The position numbers and the translations under genes are program-made. This document shows positions 1 through 7,775 of a stretch of DNA of 64,000 nucleotides, in pieces. The DNA lies in assembly GCF_016925495.1 (NCBI RefSeq), contig NZ_CP070491.1, positions 1,426,001-1,490,000 of the forward strand, in the 5' to 3' direction. The stretch's first letter is position 1. The number at the start of each line of letters is the position of its first letter. The notes beneath the pieces were generated by a model, which was not told the origin of the DNA, made no database searches, and was given only the letters and a program-made list of their open reading frames with translations. Source of the DNA: Methylococcus sp. EFPC2 (GTDB lineage: Bacteria > Pseudomonadota > Gammaproteobacteria > Methylococcales > Methylococcaceae).

Positions 1-31
1 CGACCAGAAAAAGCGGGATCAGGCGTTTCAT
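1..31 (-). CDS. flgH: FlgH, flagellar L-ring lipoprotein (first 10 codons only)
   Basis: An ATG at the complement of 29-31 opens a frame reading MKRLIPLFLV before the window edge. This is the positively charged, hydrophobic start expected of the FlgH lipoprotein signal peptide. A strong GAGGAG ribosome binding site lies 8 bases upstream. FlgH builds the outer-membrane L-ring around the flagellar rod, and flgH normally follows flgG in flgBCDEFGHIJ operons, as here. Only ten residues are visible, so the identity rests mainly on gene order. Confidence 0.7.
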   Translation of the reverse strand, partial: MKRLIPLFLV

Positions 32-47
32 GGCTACAACTCCTCAA

Positions 48-836
48 TTACAGGGTCTGGGTGGCGAAGCTCAGCATCTGATCGGCGGTTTCGATCGCCT
101 TGGAGTTCATCTCGTAGGCGCGCTGGGTTTCGATCATGTTGACCAGCTCTTCCACCACGTTGACGTTGGAGGTTTCCAGCGAGCCCTGGGTGACCTTGCC
201 GAAGCTGTCCAGGCCGGGCGTGCCTGTCAGGGGCGCTCCGCTGCTGGCGGACTCGCGGAAAAAGTTCTCGCCGACCGGCTCCAGCCCGCCCGGATTGGGA
301 AAATCGGCCAGCTGGATGTCGCCGACCTGGACAGGGGTAGCGTTGCCCGGCTGGGTCACGGTCACCGTGCCGTCGCTGCCTATGGTGATGCTGCTGGCAT
401 CCTGCGGGATGGTGATGGCGGGCTCCAGCGGATAGCCGCCGTTGGTGACGATCTGGCCCGTCGCGTCCATCTTGAATGAACCATCGCGGCTGTAGGCGAT
501 ATCGCCGTTGGGCATCAAAATCTGAAAGTAGCCGCGCCCGTTGATGGCGATGTCGAGGGAATTGCCGGACTGGACGATGTTGCCCTGGGTATGGATCTTC
601 TGGGTCGCCACCGTGCGCACGCCGGTGCCTAGCTGCAGGCCCGAGGGCAATATGTTGTTCTGCGTCGCCTGCGCGCCGACCTGACGCACGTTCTGGTACA
701 GCAGATCCTCGAACATCGGGCGCTCTTTCTTGAAACCCGTCGTGTTGACGTTCGCCAGGTTGTTGGAAATGATCTGCATGTGGGTCTGCTGGGCATCCAG
801 GCCGGTCTTGGCGACCCAAAGGGATGGTGTGGTCAT
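48..836 (-). CDS. flgG: FlgG, flagellar distal rod protein
   Basis: FlgG forms the distal (drive-shaft) part of the flagellar rod in the periplasm and is exported by the flagellar type III apparatus. The 262-residue product has the family N-terminus [13 protein letters not shown] followed by [18 protein letters not shown]. It also has the matching C-terminal coiled coil with [23 protein letters not shown]. Length matches the usual 260-262 residues. An open frame extends 11 codons further upstream, but I chose the ATG at 836 because GAGG sits 8 bases before it and the protein then begins as in other FlgG. It is the sixth gene of the minus-strand flg operon, 16 bases before flgH. Confidence 0.96.
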   Translation of the reverse strand: MTTPSLWVAKTGLDAQQTHMQIISNNLANVNTTGFKKERPMFEDLLYQNVRQVGAQATQNNILPSGLQLGTGVRTVATQKIHTQGNIVQSGNSLDIAINGRGYFQILMPNGDIAYSRDGSFKMDATGQIVTNGGYPLEPAITIPQDASSITIGSDGTVTVTQPGNATPVQVGDIQLADFPNPGGLEPVGENFFRESASSGAPLTGTPGLDSFGKVTQGSLETSNVNVVEELVNMIETQRAYEMNSKAIETADQMLSFATQTL

Positions 837-894
837 GGCGGTATCCTCACAAACGGCGGTGCCGGGCACCGCTGACTAACTCGAATTCTTAGGT

Positions 895-1635
895 TCAGCC
901 CATGCGCATGAGCTGGGCGCTGGCCGCTTCGTTGTCTTCGACGGCCTTCATCATCTTGATCTGCATCTCGTAATGCCGCTGCAGCTCTATCATGCGGACC
1001 ATTTCTTCCACCGAGCTCACGTTGCTGGTTTCCAAAACCCCGCTCGCCAGCTTCACATCGGGGTTGGCCGGAGCCGGCTGTCCGCTCGCCCGGCGCATCA
1101 GGCCGTCCAGGCCTTTTTCCAATTCGCTGCGGGGCGGGTTGACCAGCTTGAGCTGGTCCAACTGCGCCAGTCCCGCAGCGTTGGAGCCCTGCGGGATGAT
1201 GCTGACCGTTCCGTCTATCCCGATGTCCACCTTGTCCGCCGGTGGTAGCGTGATAGGCCCGCCGGCGCCGATCACCGGCAGCCCCTGTCCATTCAGCAAC
1301 CGTCCTTGTTCGTCGATATGCAATTCCCCTGCCCGCGTATAGGCCTCCGTGCCGTCCTTGGCCTGCACGGCGAACCAGCCTTCGCCATTGATGGCCATGT
1401 CAAGATTCCGTCCCGTGGTGACCTGCGGTCCCGCCGACAAATCGACACCGGTGCGCTCCGACATGGCGAATACCCGGCTCGGATGTCCGGGTCCGAACAA
1501 GGGCTGGCTGCGAAACTGCTCCAGGTCGGCCTTGAACGCGGTGGTGTTGACGTTGGCCAGATTGTTGGCGTTGGCGTTTTGGGCCAGGAGTATCTCCTTG
1601 GCCCCGCTCATGGCGACAAATAGACTGCGATCCAT
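895..1635 (-). CDS. flgF: FlgF, flagellar proximal rod protein
   Basis: FlgF is one of the rod subunits joining the MS-ring to the distal rod. The 246-residue protein starts MDRSLFVAMSGAKE and carries the rod-family motif [20 protein letters not shown]. It ends with SSVEEMVRMIELQRHYEMQIKMM, the C-terminal helix that packs with the N-terminal one. Length is normal for FlgF. AAGG is placed about 8 bases before the ATG. It lies 58 bases before flgG and about 100 bases after flgE. The flgE-flgF gap is unusually long for this operon and contains a hairpin (see 1657-1720). Confidence 0.95.
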   Translation of the reverse strand: MDRSLFVAMSGAKEILLAQNANANNLANVNTTAFKADLEQFRSQPLFGPGHPSRVFAMSERTGVDLSAGPQVTTGRNLDMAINGEGWFAVQAKDGTEAYTRAGELHIDEQGRLLNGQGLPVIGAGGPITLPPADKVDIGIDGTVSIIPQGSNAAGLAQLDQLKLVNPPRSELEKGLDGLMRRASGQPAPANPDVKLASGVLETSNVSSVEEMVRMIELQRHYEMQIKMMKAVEDNEAASAQLMRMG

Positions 1636-1656
1636 GGTTGTTACCTTTTCGAAATG

Positions 1657-1720
1657 GGGTATCGGCTATAAGGGCCGGGCGGACTTGCCGCGTTCCCCGG
1701 TACTCGTCGAACCGATACCC
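1657..1720. other. Nested inverted repeat between flgE and flgF
   Basis: A perfect 9-bp inverted repeat, GGGTATCGG (1657-1665) and CCGATACCC (1712-1720), encloses a second one, CCGGG/CCCGG at about 1675-1700. In the flgE-flgF transcript this could fold into a two-tier stem. There is no U-tract, so it is not a classical intrinsic terminator. An mRNA-processing or attenuation element that keeps hook (FlgE) message more abundant than rod message would fit, but that is inference. Confidence 0.5.
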
Positions 1721-1734
1721 GGCTCAAGTTTCGT

Positions 1735-3054
1735 TTATTGGATCTGCATCAAGCTTCTGATCGTTTCATTCTCGGTGGAAATGGCCTTCGCATTGGCCTG
1801 GTAGGCCTGCTGGGCGATGATCAAATTCACCAGTTCCGCCGCCAGTTCCACGTTGGCGCTTTCCAGGGAGCTCGACGCGATATCGCCGAAGCCGCCGACT
1901 CCCGCGGATCCCTGTTTGGGCGCGCCCGAACTGGCCGTTTCCCCCCACTGGGTGTCGCCCAGCTTGGCCAGGCCTTGCGGGTTGTCGAAACGCACCAGCG
2001 CCACGCGCCCCAGGGGTTCGTTGGCGCCGTTGCTGAAACGGGCGAAGACGGTGCCGGAGTCGTCGATATCTATGCTGCTCAGCCGGCCGCTGGCCAAGCC
2101 GTCCTGTGTCAGCGCGCTGACCACGAAATCACTGCCGATCTGGGTGCTGTTGCCCAGATCCAGGCTGACCGTCATCGGATCCGCATTCGGTGCGATGGTC
2201 GTCGACGTATAGGCCAGCTTGCTTCCTCCCGTCGCCACGGCCGTGCCATTGATGCTTGCCAGATTGCCGGAAGTGTCGAAGGTCAAGGTGTCGCTGGGTG
2301 GCGGTCCGCCGGCGGAAGCCGCGGTCGTTACCTGGGTATCGTCGATGTAGCTGTAGACGGACCAGGAATTGACCACCGGGGGCGTCGCGGCGAGATCGTT
2401 TTTCGACACGAAATATTGCGAGAAGGTGTGCGCGTTGCCCAGGGAGTCGTAGACCGTTACCGATGTCCCGTGGGTATAAGTGTTCGGATCGACCACGCCG
2501 CTGACCGGACCCGAGAACGCCGTGGCCGGGGCTTCCTTACGGGCATCCAGGTTGAAACCCACGGAAACGGCCGTGGTCGCCTGCGGCTCCGACTGGCTGC
2601 TGTCGATCTGCAACGGCTGCAACTGCAGGGGATTGAAGCCATCCGCGACGGTGGAGCCCAGCGGCTGTTGTACCAGCAACGGCTGGCCGTTGTTGCTCAC
2701 CACGTAGCCCTGGTTGTCGGTGTGGAACATGCCCGCCCGGGTATAGACACGCTCGGAGCTATTGATCACGCTGTCGCCCAGCACGAAGAAGCCTTCGCCG
2801 CTGACGGCAAGATCGAGCGTATTTCCCGTGCTTTGGATATTTCCCTGTTGAAACAATTGCGCGACGTTAGCCGTCGCCACGCCGGAGCCGACGGTGGTCT
2901 TGCCGCCGCCGCCTACGCTGGTCGCATATACATCGGCAAATTCGGCGCGCGACTTCTTGAATCCTGTCGTACCGGAATTGGCAATATTGTTGCCTATCGT
3001 ATTCAGCATGGTGGATGCGGCGTTGAGACCGCTCAATGCAGTATTGAAACTCAT
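1735..3054 (-). CDS. flgE: FlgE, flagellar hook protein
   Basis: FlgE polymerises into the hook, the flexible joint between rod and filament. The 439-residue protein has the N-terminal rod/hook domain (MSFNTALSGLNAASTMLNTIGNNIANSGTT split over residues 1-30) and FKKSRAEFADVYA. A variable central D1/D2 region rich in Thr, Ser and Gly follows. The conserved C-terminal helix includes LESANVELAAELVNLIIAQQ and YQANAKAISTENE. Length lies within the 400-450 residue range of gammaproteobacterial FlgE. A strong GGAGGAG ribosome binding site precedes the ATG. It sits 15 bases after flgD, whose product caps the growing hook. Confidence 0.96.
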   Translation of the reverse strand: MSFNTALSGLNAASTMLNTIGNNIANSGTTGFKKSRAEFADVYATSVGGGGKTTVGSGVATANVAQLFQQGNIQSTGNTLDLAVSGEGFFVLGDSVINSSERVYTRAGMFHTDNQGYVVSNNGQPLLVQQPLGSTVADGFNPLQLQPLQIDSSQSEPQATTAVSVGFNLDARKEAPATAFSGPVSGVVDPNTYTHGTSVTVYDSLGNAHTFSQYFVSKNDLAATPPVVNSWSVYSYIDDTQVTTAASAGGPPPSDTLTFDTSGNLASINGTAVATGGSKLAYTSTTIAPNADPMTVSLDLGNSTQIGSDFVVSALTQDGLASGRLSSIDIDDSGTVFARFSNGANEPLGRVALVRFDNPQGLAKLGDTQWGETASSGAPKQGSAGVGGFGDIASSSLESANVELAAELVNLIIAQQAYQANAKAISTENETIRSLMQIQ

Positions 3055-3069
3055 GACACTCCTCCCAGA

Positions 3070-3738
3070 TTACAAAACTTCGCGTATGTCCCCGAGACCG
3101 TGTCGGCCGAGAACGCCCAAATCGACCTCGATACCCTGGCTGCCTCCCAGCGTCACCGCTTCCACCGGCGTCCTGATATTGGTCTCCAAGGCCTGAGTCT
3201 TGCCGTCGAGCATCGCTTCCAGCGTCACGCTGTAAACGCCCGGTGCGGCCCGGCTCACGCCGTCGTCCTTCAAACCGTCCCATTCGAATGCCAGCCTGCC
3301 GGCCGCCTGGCTTCCCAAGTCCACGGTCCGCACCGTGACCCCGCTGGAATTTTTCACTCTCAGCGTCACGAGATCGGATTCCACGGGCAACACCGCGTGG
3401 CCGGAAACTCCCCCGTTGGCGCCGAGGACGCCCTTGGTCGAAGCGACGGCGACGTCCTTGCCGATCAACTGGGATGCCTGCAAAGCCTGGTTTTCCGTGA
3501 CCGACGAGGAAAAGCTGTCGAACTTGCTGCCCAGAGACTGGATGCCGCTGACCATGCTGAATTGGGCCAACTGAGCGACGAAAGCCGCACCGTCCTGCGG
3601 ATCCAGCGGGTTCTGGTTCTGCAGCTGGGTGGTCATCAGTTTCAGGAACGCATCCTGTCCCAGTTCGTTGCTTTTCTTGGTGGACTGGGCCGTTTGAGTC
3701 AGGCCCAGAGATTGCAAAGTGCTGATATCAACGGACAT
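3070..3738 (-). CDS. flgD: FlgD, hook-capping scaffold protein
   Basis: FlgD forms the transient cap that guides assembly of hook subunits. The 222-residue protein has the conserved N-terminal segment NELGQDAFLKLMTTQLQNQ then NPLDPQDGAAFVAQLAQFS (residues about 25-60). These are followed by an Ig-like/FlgD-tudor region with TLRVKNSSG and LAFEWDGLKDDG near residues 120-170. Size is typical (220-235). AGGAGG is placed 5-6 bases before the ATG. It is the third gene of the operon, between flgC and flgE. Confidence 0.95.
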   Translation of the reverse strand: MSVDISTLQSLGLTQTAQSTKKSNELGQDAFLKLMTTQLQNQNPLDPQDGAAFVAQLAQFSMVSGIQSLGSKFDSFSSSVTENQALQASQLIGKDVAVASTKGVLGANGGVSGHAVLPVESDLVTLRVKNSSGVTVRTVDLGSQAAGRLAFEWDGLKDDGVSRAAPGVYSVTLEAMLDGKTQALETNIRTPVEAVTLGGSQGIEVDLGVLGRHGLGDIREVL

Positions 3739-3755
3739 GGCCGCCTCCTAAAGCG

Positions 3756-4196
3756 TTATTGCCCCATGCGCAGGGTCTGCAACATGAGCTGCTTGGCCGT
3801 GTTGGCGACCTCCACGTTGTCCTGGTAGGCGCGCGATGCGGCGATCATGTTGGTCAGTTCTTCCACGGTATTGACGTTGGAACGAAAGATGTAGCCCTCC
3901 TCGTTGGCCAGCGGGTGATCCGGTGCATACTCCAGGTGCGGGGGGGCCTCGCTCTCGACCACACCTAGAACCTGCACCCCGGCGGCTCCAGCCCCCTGCT
4001 CTCCGCCGATCTGCGCCTTTTCACCCATCGCCGCCTGCAACTGCGCCGCGAACACCGGCTGCCGTGAGCGGTAGACCTGATTGATGCTGCTGCTGACGCT
4101 GTCCACGTTGGAAATATTGCTGGCCACCAGGTTGAGCCGGAGGTTTTGCGCGGCCATGCCGGAACCGGCGATATCGAAGACTTTTAGCGATGACAT
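3756..4196 (-). CDS. flgC: FlgC, flagellar proximal rod protein
   Basis: FlgC is a proximal rod subunit exported through the flagellar type III gate. The 146-residue product begins MSSLKVFDIAGSGMAAQ, with the rod signature NLVASNISNVDSV around residues 22-34. It ends in VNTVEELTNMIAASRAYQDN and an amphipathic C-terminal helix. Length is slightly above the usual 135-140 residues. It starts only 2 bases after the flgB stop codon, indicating translational coupling, with GGAG in front of the ATG. Confidence 0.95.
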   Translation of the reverse strand: MSSLKVFDIAGSGMAAQNLRLNLVASNISNVDSVSSSINQVYRSRQPVFAAQLQAAMGEKAQIGGEQGAGAAGVQVLGVVESEAPPHLEYAPDHPLANEEGYIFRSNVNTVEELTNMIAASRAYQDNVEVANTAKQLMLQTLRMGQ

Positions 4197-4198
4197 GA

Positions 4199-4591
4199 TC
4201 AGTCTCCAGTGAGCGCGGTCCTGATCCCGCTGAATTTGTCGCTAACGATGCGCAGGCTGAACTGGTAATCCATGGCGTTTTGTGCGTAGCGCACCTGCTC
4301 TTTCTGCGATTCCACGGTGTTGCCGTCCAGCGAGGATTGATCCGGCACGCGGTATTTCAGCTCGCTCTCGTGACCGGCTCCCGAAGAGCTCAGGTGGTTT
4401 TTCTGCGTTTGCACCAGCTTCGCCACCGGTTCGCTCACGCCTTTCAATACGCTCTGAAAATCGAGGTCACGCGCTTTGTAATTGGGGGTGTCCGAATTCG
4501 CTATGTTGGAAGCCAGCACTTCGGTGCGCCGCTCGCGCAAACTCAACGCAAGCGGGTGTATGCCCAATGCATTGTCGAAATTGATCGCCAT
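4199..4591 (-). CDS. flgB: FlgB, flagellar proximal rod protein
   Basis: FlgB is the rod subunit nearest the MS-ring/FliE junction. The 130-residue protein starts MAINFDNALGIHPLALSLRE and carries VLASNIANSDTPNYKARDLD (about residues 28-47), the FlgB form of the rod motif. It ends with YAQNAMDYQFSLRIVSDKFS. I chose the ATG at 4591 because GGAGG lies immediately upstream and the length then matches the family. A longer in-frame start at 4630 would add 13 unrelated residues and lie upstream of the predicted transcription start. It is the first gene of the minus-strand flg operon, behind the sigma54-type promoter at 4624-4640. Confidence 0.95.
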   Translation of the reverse strand: MAINFDNALGIHPLALSLRERRTEVLASNIANSDTPNYKARDLDFQSVLKGVSEPVAKLVQTQKNHLSSSGAGHESELKYRVPDQSSLDGNTVESQKEQVRYAQNAMDYQFSLRIVSDKFSGIRTALTGD

Positions 4592-4623
4592 GGATGTGTC
4601 CTCCGCTCTGTTGATGCAGGGCA

Positions 4624-4640
4624 AGCACATTCAGGGCCAA
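4624..4640 (-). promoter_or_regulatory. Candidate sigma54 promoter of the flgB operon
   Basis: On the minus strand the sequence reads TTGGCCC-TGAAT-GTGCT. The invariant GG (-24) and GC (-12) are separated by exactly 10 bases, and 10 of 12 consensus positions match. The predicted transcription start is about 20 bases before the flgB ATG. An AT-rich stretch (4641-4680) lies just upstream, as often seen where IHF bends DNA. Class II flagellar operons of many gammaproteobacteria use RpoN with a FleQ-type activator, so the assignment fits the neighbours. Confidence 0.6.
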
Positions 4641-4863
4641 AAAATATCGTCATATATTTCAATTACTTATTGTTTGCTATTGGATTCGAGCGCCGGAAAG
4701 CGGCAATTTTCCGCCGCCGGCAGGGCGGTCCAGCCGCCCGGCGACATCGCTGCCCCCGGATCAAAAATGCGCGTGGCACGCCGCTCCGACACGGACCGAT
4801 GAGGTATATCGAGATGACGGCATCAATCATGCATATAAGGAACGCAAGAACAGGAGCACCCCC

Positions 4864-5559
4864 ATGCGCGGACTGACCCTCATCATTGCCCTCAGCATCG
4901 CCTGGCCTGTAATGGCCGAGGATGTCATGCAGCCTCACGAGTCCATCCTGTCGGCCATACGGCAGGAATTGGAGTCAAATTTCCGCCAGTCCGAGGGAAC
5001 CTATGAAATCGACATCGCCCCGCTGGACAAGCGACTGCAATTGCCGCTTTGCCCGCATGATCTAAAGGTCATCCGCCAAGTCGGCAGCCGGGACGCCGGC
5101 CATGTATCCTTGAACATACGTTGCGACGGAACACCCGGATGGAGTGTTTATCATCGGGCTTATGTGCGGGTTTACCGGGAGGTGGCCGTATTGCGGCGGT
5201 CGCTGAAACAGGGCGAACTGGTCGCCGCATCCGACCTTACCCTGGAAAAACGCGACCTCGCCCAACTGCGCGGAGGTGGCGATGTGGCAAGACCTGAATT
5301 GGCCGTCGGCAAACCGGTGCGGCGCTCACTTTCCGCCGGTACTGTGTTGAATTCCGATCATCTCGGATCGATTAAACTCATACGACGCAACCAGGTGGTC
5401 GTCATCCAGGCAAGCAACCCGGGTTTCGAGATCAGCATGAACGGTATTGCATTGATGGATGGCGAGATCGGACAACGAATACGGGTACGTAACGAAGTAT
5501 CCAAACGCATTGTCGCGGGCACCGTCGTCAATGAAGGAGTCGTCAATGTTTCGGATTAA
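4864..5559 (+). CDS. flgA: FlgA, P-ring assembly chaperone
   Basis: FlgA is a periplasmic chaperone that helps FlgI polymerise into the P-ring. The 231-residue protein has a cleavable signal peptide (MRGLTLIIALSIAWPVMA, then ED). An N-terminal domain follows, and from about residue 105 an SAF-like domain with VLRRSLKQGELVAASDLTLE. The C-terminal core has GIALMDGEIGQRIRVRNEVS and ends RIVAGTVVNEGVV, as typical of FlgA. AGGAG is placed 8 bases before the ATG. It is divergent from flgB across a 272-base regulatory region and is followed at once by a hairpin terminator. Confidence 0.94.
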   Translation: MRGLTLIIALSIAWPVMAEDVMQPHESILSAIRQELESNFRQSEGTYEIDIAPLDKRLQLPLCPHDLKVIRQVGSRDAGHVSLNIRCDGTPGWSVYHRAYVRVYREVAVLRRSLKQGELVAASDLTLEKRDLAQLRGGGDVARPELAVGKPVRRSLSAGTVLNSDHLGSIKLIRRNQVVVIQASNPGFEISMNGIALMDGEIGQRIRVRNEVSKRIVAGTVVNEGVVNVSD

Positions 5560-5560
5560 G

Positions 5561-5582
5561 CCGCCGGAAATTCGGCGGTTTT
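5561..5582 (+). terminator. Intrinsic terminator after flgA
   Basis: A 6-bp GC stem, CCGCCG (5561-5566) and CGGCGG (5573-5578), plus a G-T pair closes a short AAAT loop. TTTT follows directly. It begins one base after the flgA stop codon and separates flgA from the sigma28-driven flgMN genes. Confidence 0.7.
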
Positions 5583-5584
5583 CC

Positions 5585-5611
5585 TCAAGATTCAAGCACG
5601 CCCGCCGATAC
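5585..5611 (+). promoter_or_regulatory. Candidate sigma28 (FliA) promoter for flgMN
   Basis: TCAA (5585-5588), a 15-base spacer and GCCGATAC (5604-5611) match the enterobacterial-type FliA consensus TAAA-N15-GCCGATAA at 10 of 12 positions. The site starts immediately after the flgA terminator and ends 30 bases before flgM. flgM is a classical class III gene, so sigma28 control of its own antagonist is expected. Confidence 0.75.
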
Positions 5612-5641
5612 TCCTGACAGAATCTTAAGGGGAGAGCCGTC

Positions 5642-5929
5642 ATGGACATACATTTAACCCGCTTCGACAGCAAGACCACCGTTGCTTCGAGCAAGAGCAA
5701 GCCCGCTGAAAAAGCGTCCGTCACGGAAAACCAGGCCCGGCCAGCCGGCGGGAGCGCTGGTGAAACGTCTTTGAAGCTGACCGCATTGACCGCCAGCTTG
5801 GAAACTGTCCCACCGGTCGACGATGCCAAGGTGAAACAGGTATCCAATGCCCTGCAATCGGGCAACTACCAGGTCCACGTTCAGCGGCTGGCGGATAAGA
5901 TTTTGAACTTCGAAAGTGGCCTGCCCTAA
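5642..5929 (+). CDS. flgM: FlgM, anti-sigma28 factor
   Basis: FlgM binds FliA (sigma28) and holds it inactive until the hook is finished, when FlgM is exported through the flagellum. The 95-residue protein is polar and low in complexity at its N-terminus (Ser, Lys, Ala), in keeping with its partly disordered nature. The C-terminal FliA-binding helices include VDDAKVKQVSNALQSGNYQV and ADKILNFESGL. Size fits the family (90-105). AAGGGGAG precedes the ATG. It is followed 17 bases later by flgN, and both lie behind the sigma28-type promoter. Confidence 0.92.
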   Translation: MDIHLTRFDSKTTVASSKSKPAEKASVTENQARPAGGSAGETSLKLTALTASLETVPPVDDAKVKQVSNALQSGNYQVHVQRLADKILNFESGLP

Positions 5930-5946
5930 ACTAGGGTCGACTGAGC

Positions 5947-6435
5947 ATGAGCAATGACATCACCACCCTAGGGGCGCAATTCGACGCGCTCCACCAGCGC
6001 CTGTCGGCCATGCACGATCTGTTGGTATGTGAGACCGAACAACTCAAGCTGCGCGATGCCGAAGGGCTCGTCGCGACGGGGAAGGCCAAAGCCGCGCTGG
6101 CCAGCGAAATAGACGGTATCACGGACGTGCAAAACACCTTGCTCGGGAGATATAAATTGCCGCCCGGCCGGGAAGGAATCGAGATATTGTTGAATGCCTT
6201 GCCTCCCGAAGCTCCGGCGGCACTCAAACTTCGAAAAATTTGGCAGGAAATTCGCGCGGTCGGCAACGAATGTCGCCGACTGAACGAAATCAACGGTGCC
6301 TATATAGGTCTGCTAGGCAAACACGTGGACCGTGCCTTGGATCTGTTGCACGGCCGCGACACGCTGGAATTCGTCTATGGTCCGGACGGTGCCAGCCGCA
6401 AGCCATACGCCTCGCGCAAGCTAACCTCCGCCTGA
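5947..6435 (+). CDS. flgN: FlgN, FlgK/FlgL export chaperone
   Basis: FlgN is a cytoplasmic type III chaperone for the hook-filament junction proteins FlgK and FlgL. The 162-residue protein is almost entirely helical, with the FlgN-type N-terminal helix LHQRLSAMHDLLVCETEQL followed by LRDAEGLVATGKAKAALASE. The C-terminal stretch includes NECRRLNEINGAYIGLL and ALDLLHGRDTLEFVYGPDG. The last is the conserved YGPDG tail seen in FlgN proteins. It is the last flagellar gene in the window. Downstream sequence is non-coding and leads into an insertion element. Confidence 0.9.
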   Translation: MSNDITTLGAQFDALHQRLSAMHDLLVCETEQLKLRDAEGLVATGKAKAALASEIDGITDVQNTLLGRYKLPPGREGIEILLNALPPEAPAALKLRKIWQEIRAVGNECRRLNEINGAYIGLLGKHVDRALDLLHGRDTLEFVYGPDGASRKPYASRKLTSA

Positions 6436-6773
6436 GTCGCTCCGTCCCCCGAGGGCTTGCCCGCACTTCGGCTTCCGTTCACACGACACAGCCCTCATTT
6501 TTCGGCCGGCGCCGGGAAGCTCAGGTGGTGGCCAATTCCTTCTGAGCTTACCTGTTCCTCCATGCCAGTCCCGCTTGCCGTCGTACCCCAAGCGTACTCC
6601 TGGAGTTGGCTCGGTCAAAACGCATTCCGGCGCCCGAGCGGTGTGAGATTCGCTTAGACGTTGATGACTGCAAAGCAAGCCCGCGGCTGTCACGCGGTTC
6701 GCTGGCCTGCTGGGCATCCGTCACCGTCGCCCTAGAGTGGGTCACGCTGGGCAAGGACTACGTCGGAAGCGTT
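6436..6773. other. Intergenic stretch between flgN and the IS element, no supported gene
   Basis: About 340 bases hold only short open frames on both strands with no recognisable protein motif, no tRNA shape and no clear terminator. Joining the two sides of the IS (removing one CTAG copy) does not restore a recognisable interrupted gene. I see nothing here that I can name. Confidence 0.6.
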
Positions 6774-6838
6774 CTAGATAGCGTCGTCACAAGATTATGA
6801 GAGAATAGTTCTATCTCAAATTTTCTTTGAAAGGAAAG

Positions 6839-7315
6839 ATGGCGGATTCAGGGCATCGGCGACACGATATATCGGATCGAGTCTGGCAATTATTGGAGCC
6901 GCGGTTGCCGGGGCGAGAAGGTGCTTGGGGTGGTAAAGCGCACGATAACCGCCGATTTATCAATGCGGTTTTTTGGATTTTGCGCACTGGCGCGCCGTGG
7001 CGAGACTTGCCGCCCGACTACGGCGATTGGAAAAACACCCATCGCCGTTTTTGCCGTTGGCGCGATAAAGGCATATGGGAATCCTTGTTGGAACAGTTGG
7101 TGATCGAACCTGACTATGAATGGCTGATGATTGATGCCAGCCACATTAAAGTCCACCCACATGCGGCGGGCGCCAAAGGGGGCAGCCAGGATATAGGGGT
7201 CACAAAAGGGGGCTCAACAGCAAGATACATCTGGCCGTGGATGCGCATGGTATGCCGCTCAGAGTCATTGTTACAGCAGGTGCCGTGGCAGATTGTACGC
7301 AGGCTTCAACCTTGA
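6839..7315 (+). CDS. IS5-family transposase, N-terminal part (frame A)
   Basis: The ATG at 6839 follows an AAAGGAAAG ribosome binding site. The product begins MADSGHRRHDISDRVWQLLE, typical of IS427/IS5 transposases (DUF4096-like N-terminus). It continues through ILRTGAPWRDLPPDYGDW and LMIDASHIKVHPHAAGAKGG, which contains the first catalytic Asp of the DDE triad. Family similarity is lost after the run ACAAAAGGGGGC near 7200. From there the matching continuation (LNSKIHLAVDAHGMPLRV) is in the -1 frame. The last about 35 residues in this frame are therefore out-of-frame sequence. It is either a -1 programmed frameshift or an inactivating indel. Confidence 0.8.
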   Translation: MADSGHRRHDISDRVWQLLEPRLPGREGAWGGKAHDNRRFINAVFWILRTGAPWRDLPPDYGDWKNTHRRFCRWRDKGIWESLLEQLVIEPDYEWLMIDASHIKVHPHAAGAKGGSQDIGVTKGGSTARYIWPWMRMVCRSESLLQQVPWQIVRRLQP

Positions 7316-7605
7316 TCGCGGGTTTGGATGCCCAGCATCTGCTGGCGGACAAAGGCTACGACACGGACGCCATCGTCGCCCAAGCACAAGCTGCCCATAT
7401 GGCGGTAGTCATTCCGCCGAAGAAAAATCGCACCGAACTTCGCGCGTATGACCGAGACCTTTACCGCCTTCGGCATTTGGTGGAAAACGCCTTTCTACAC
7501 CTGAAGCGCTGGCGCGGTATTGCAACTCGTTATGCCAAAAATACCGCTTCATTCTTGGCGGCGGTGCAGATTCGCTGCATTGCTATTTGGGCCGCTATCT
7601 TATGA
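7237..7605 (+). CDS. IS5-family transposase, C-terminal part (frame B)
   Basis: This frame contains the rest of the DDE transposase: MDAHGMPLRVIVTAGAVADC, the second catalytic Asp in LLADKGYDTDAI, and the Glu in RLRHLVENAFLHLKRWRGIA followed by TRYAKNTASF. The family homology actually begins upstream of the ATG at 7237, from about 7203 in the same frame. It is thus most likely expressed as a fusion to frame A rather than from its own start. It ends 9 bases before the right end of the element. Confidence 0.78.
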   Translation: MDAHGMPLRVIVTAGAVADCTQASTLIAGLDAQHLLADKGYDTDAIVAQAQAAHMAVVIPPKKNRTELRAYDRDLYRLRHLVENAFLHLKRWRGIATRYAKNTASFLAAVQIRCIAIWAAIL

Positions 7606-7775
7606 CGACACTATCTAGACAGGTGCTTACTCCCTGCGAGCCAATCAGTACGGCCAGGATGGCTGGGAGCTTGAGTTCCGTACTGACCACCCTGAAAAGT
7701 CAGGAGGTTCTGAGACGTGGGGCCCTGAGATGGGTTCGGGGCTTGCGGCGGCAGGCGCAGTCAGGAGCCTGACGC

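Larger units (their letters stand above)
6778..7614 (+). mobile_element. IS5-family (IS427-like) insertion sequence, complete
   Basis: The element is 837 bp. Its ends are imperfect inverted repeats of about 17 bp: the left end reads ATAGCGTCGTCACAAGAT and the right end, inverted, reads ATAGTGTCGTCATAAGAT (two mismatches). It is flanked by a direct CTAG duplication (6774-6777 and 7615-7618), the YTAR-type 4-bp target site of the IS5/IS427 branch. It encodes one DDE transposase split over two frames. Intact ends and duplication point to a fairly recent insertion, although the frame break may make it inactive or dependent on programmed frameshifting. Confidence 0.85.

Noticed and set aside
4774..4790. 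A TGGCAC element upstream of flgA as a sigma54 promoter
   Set aside because: The position 10 bases after GG reads CG, not the required GC, so the -12 element is missing.
4814..4876. A 20-codon ORF (MTASIMHIRNAR...) overlapping the start of flgA
   Set aside because: It ends inside flgA, has only a loosely spaced GAGG and no protein-like features. A leader peptide cannot be excluded, but there is no positive evidence.
6421..6717. A 98-codon minus-strand ORF between flgN and the IS element
   Set aside because: It has low-complexity Arg/Gly/Pro composition and no recognisable motif. It also overlaps the end of flgN on the other strand.
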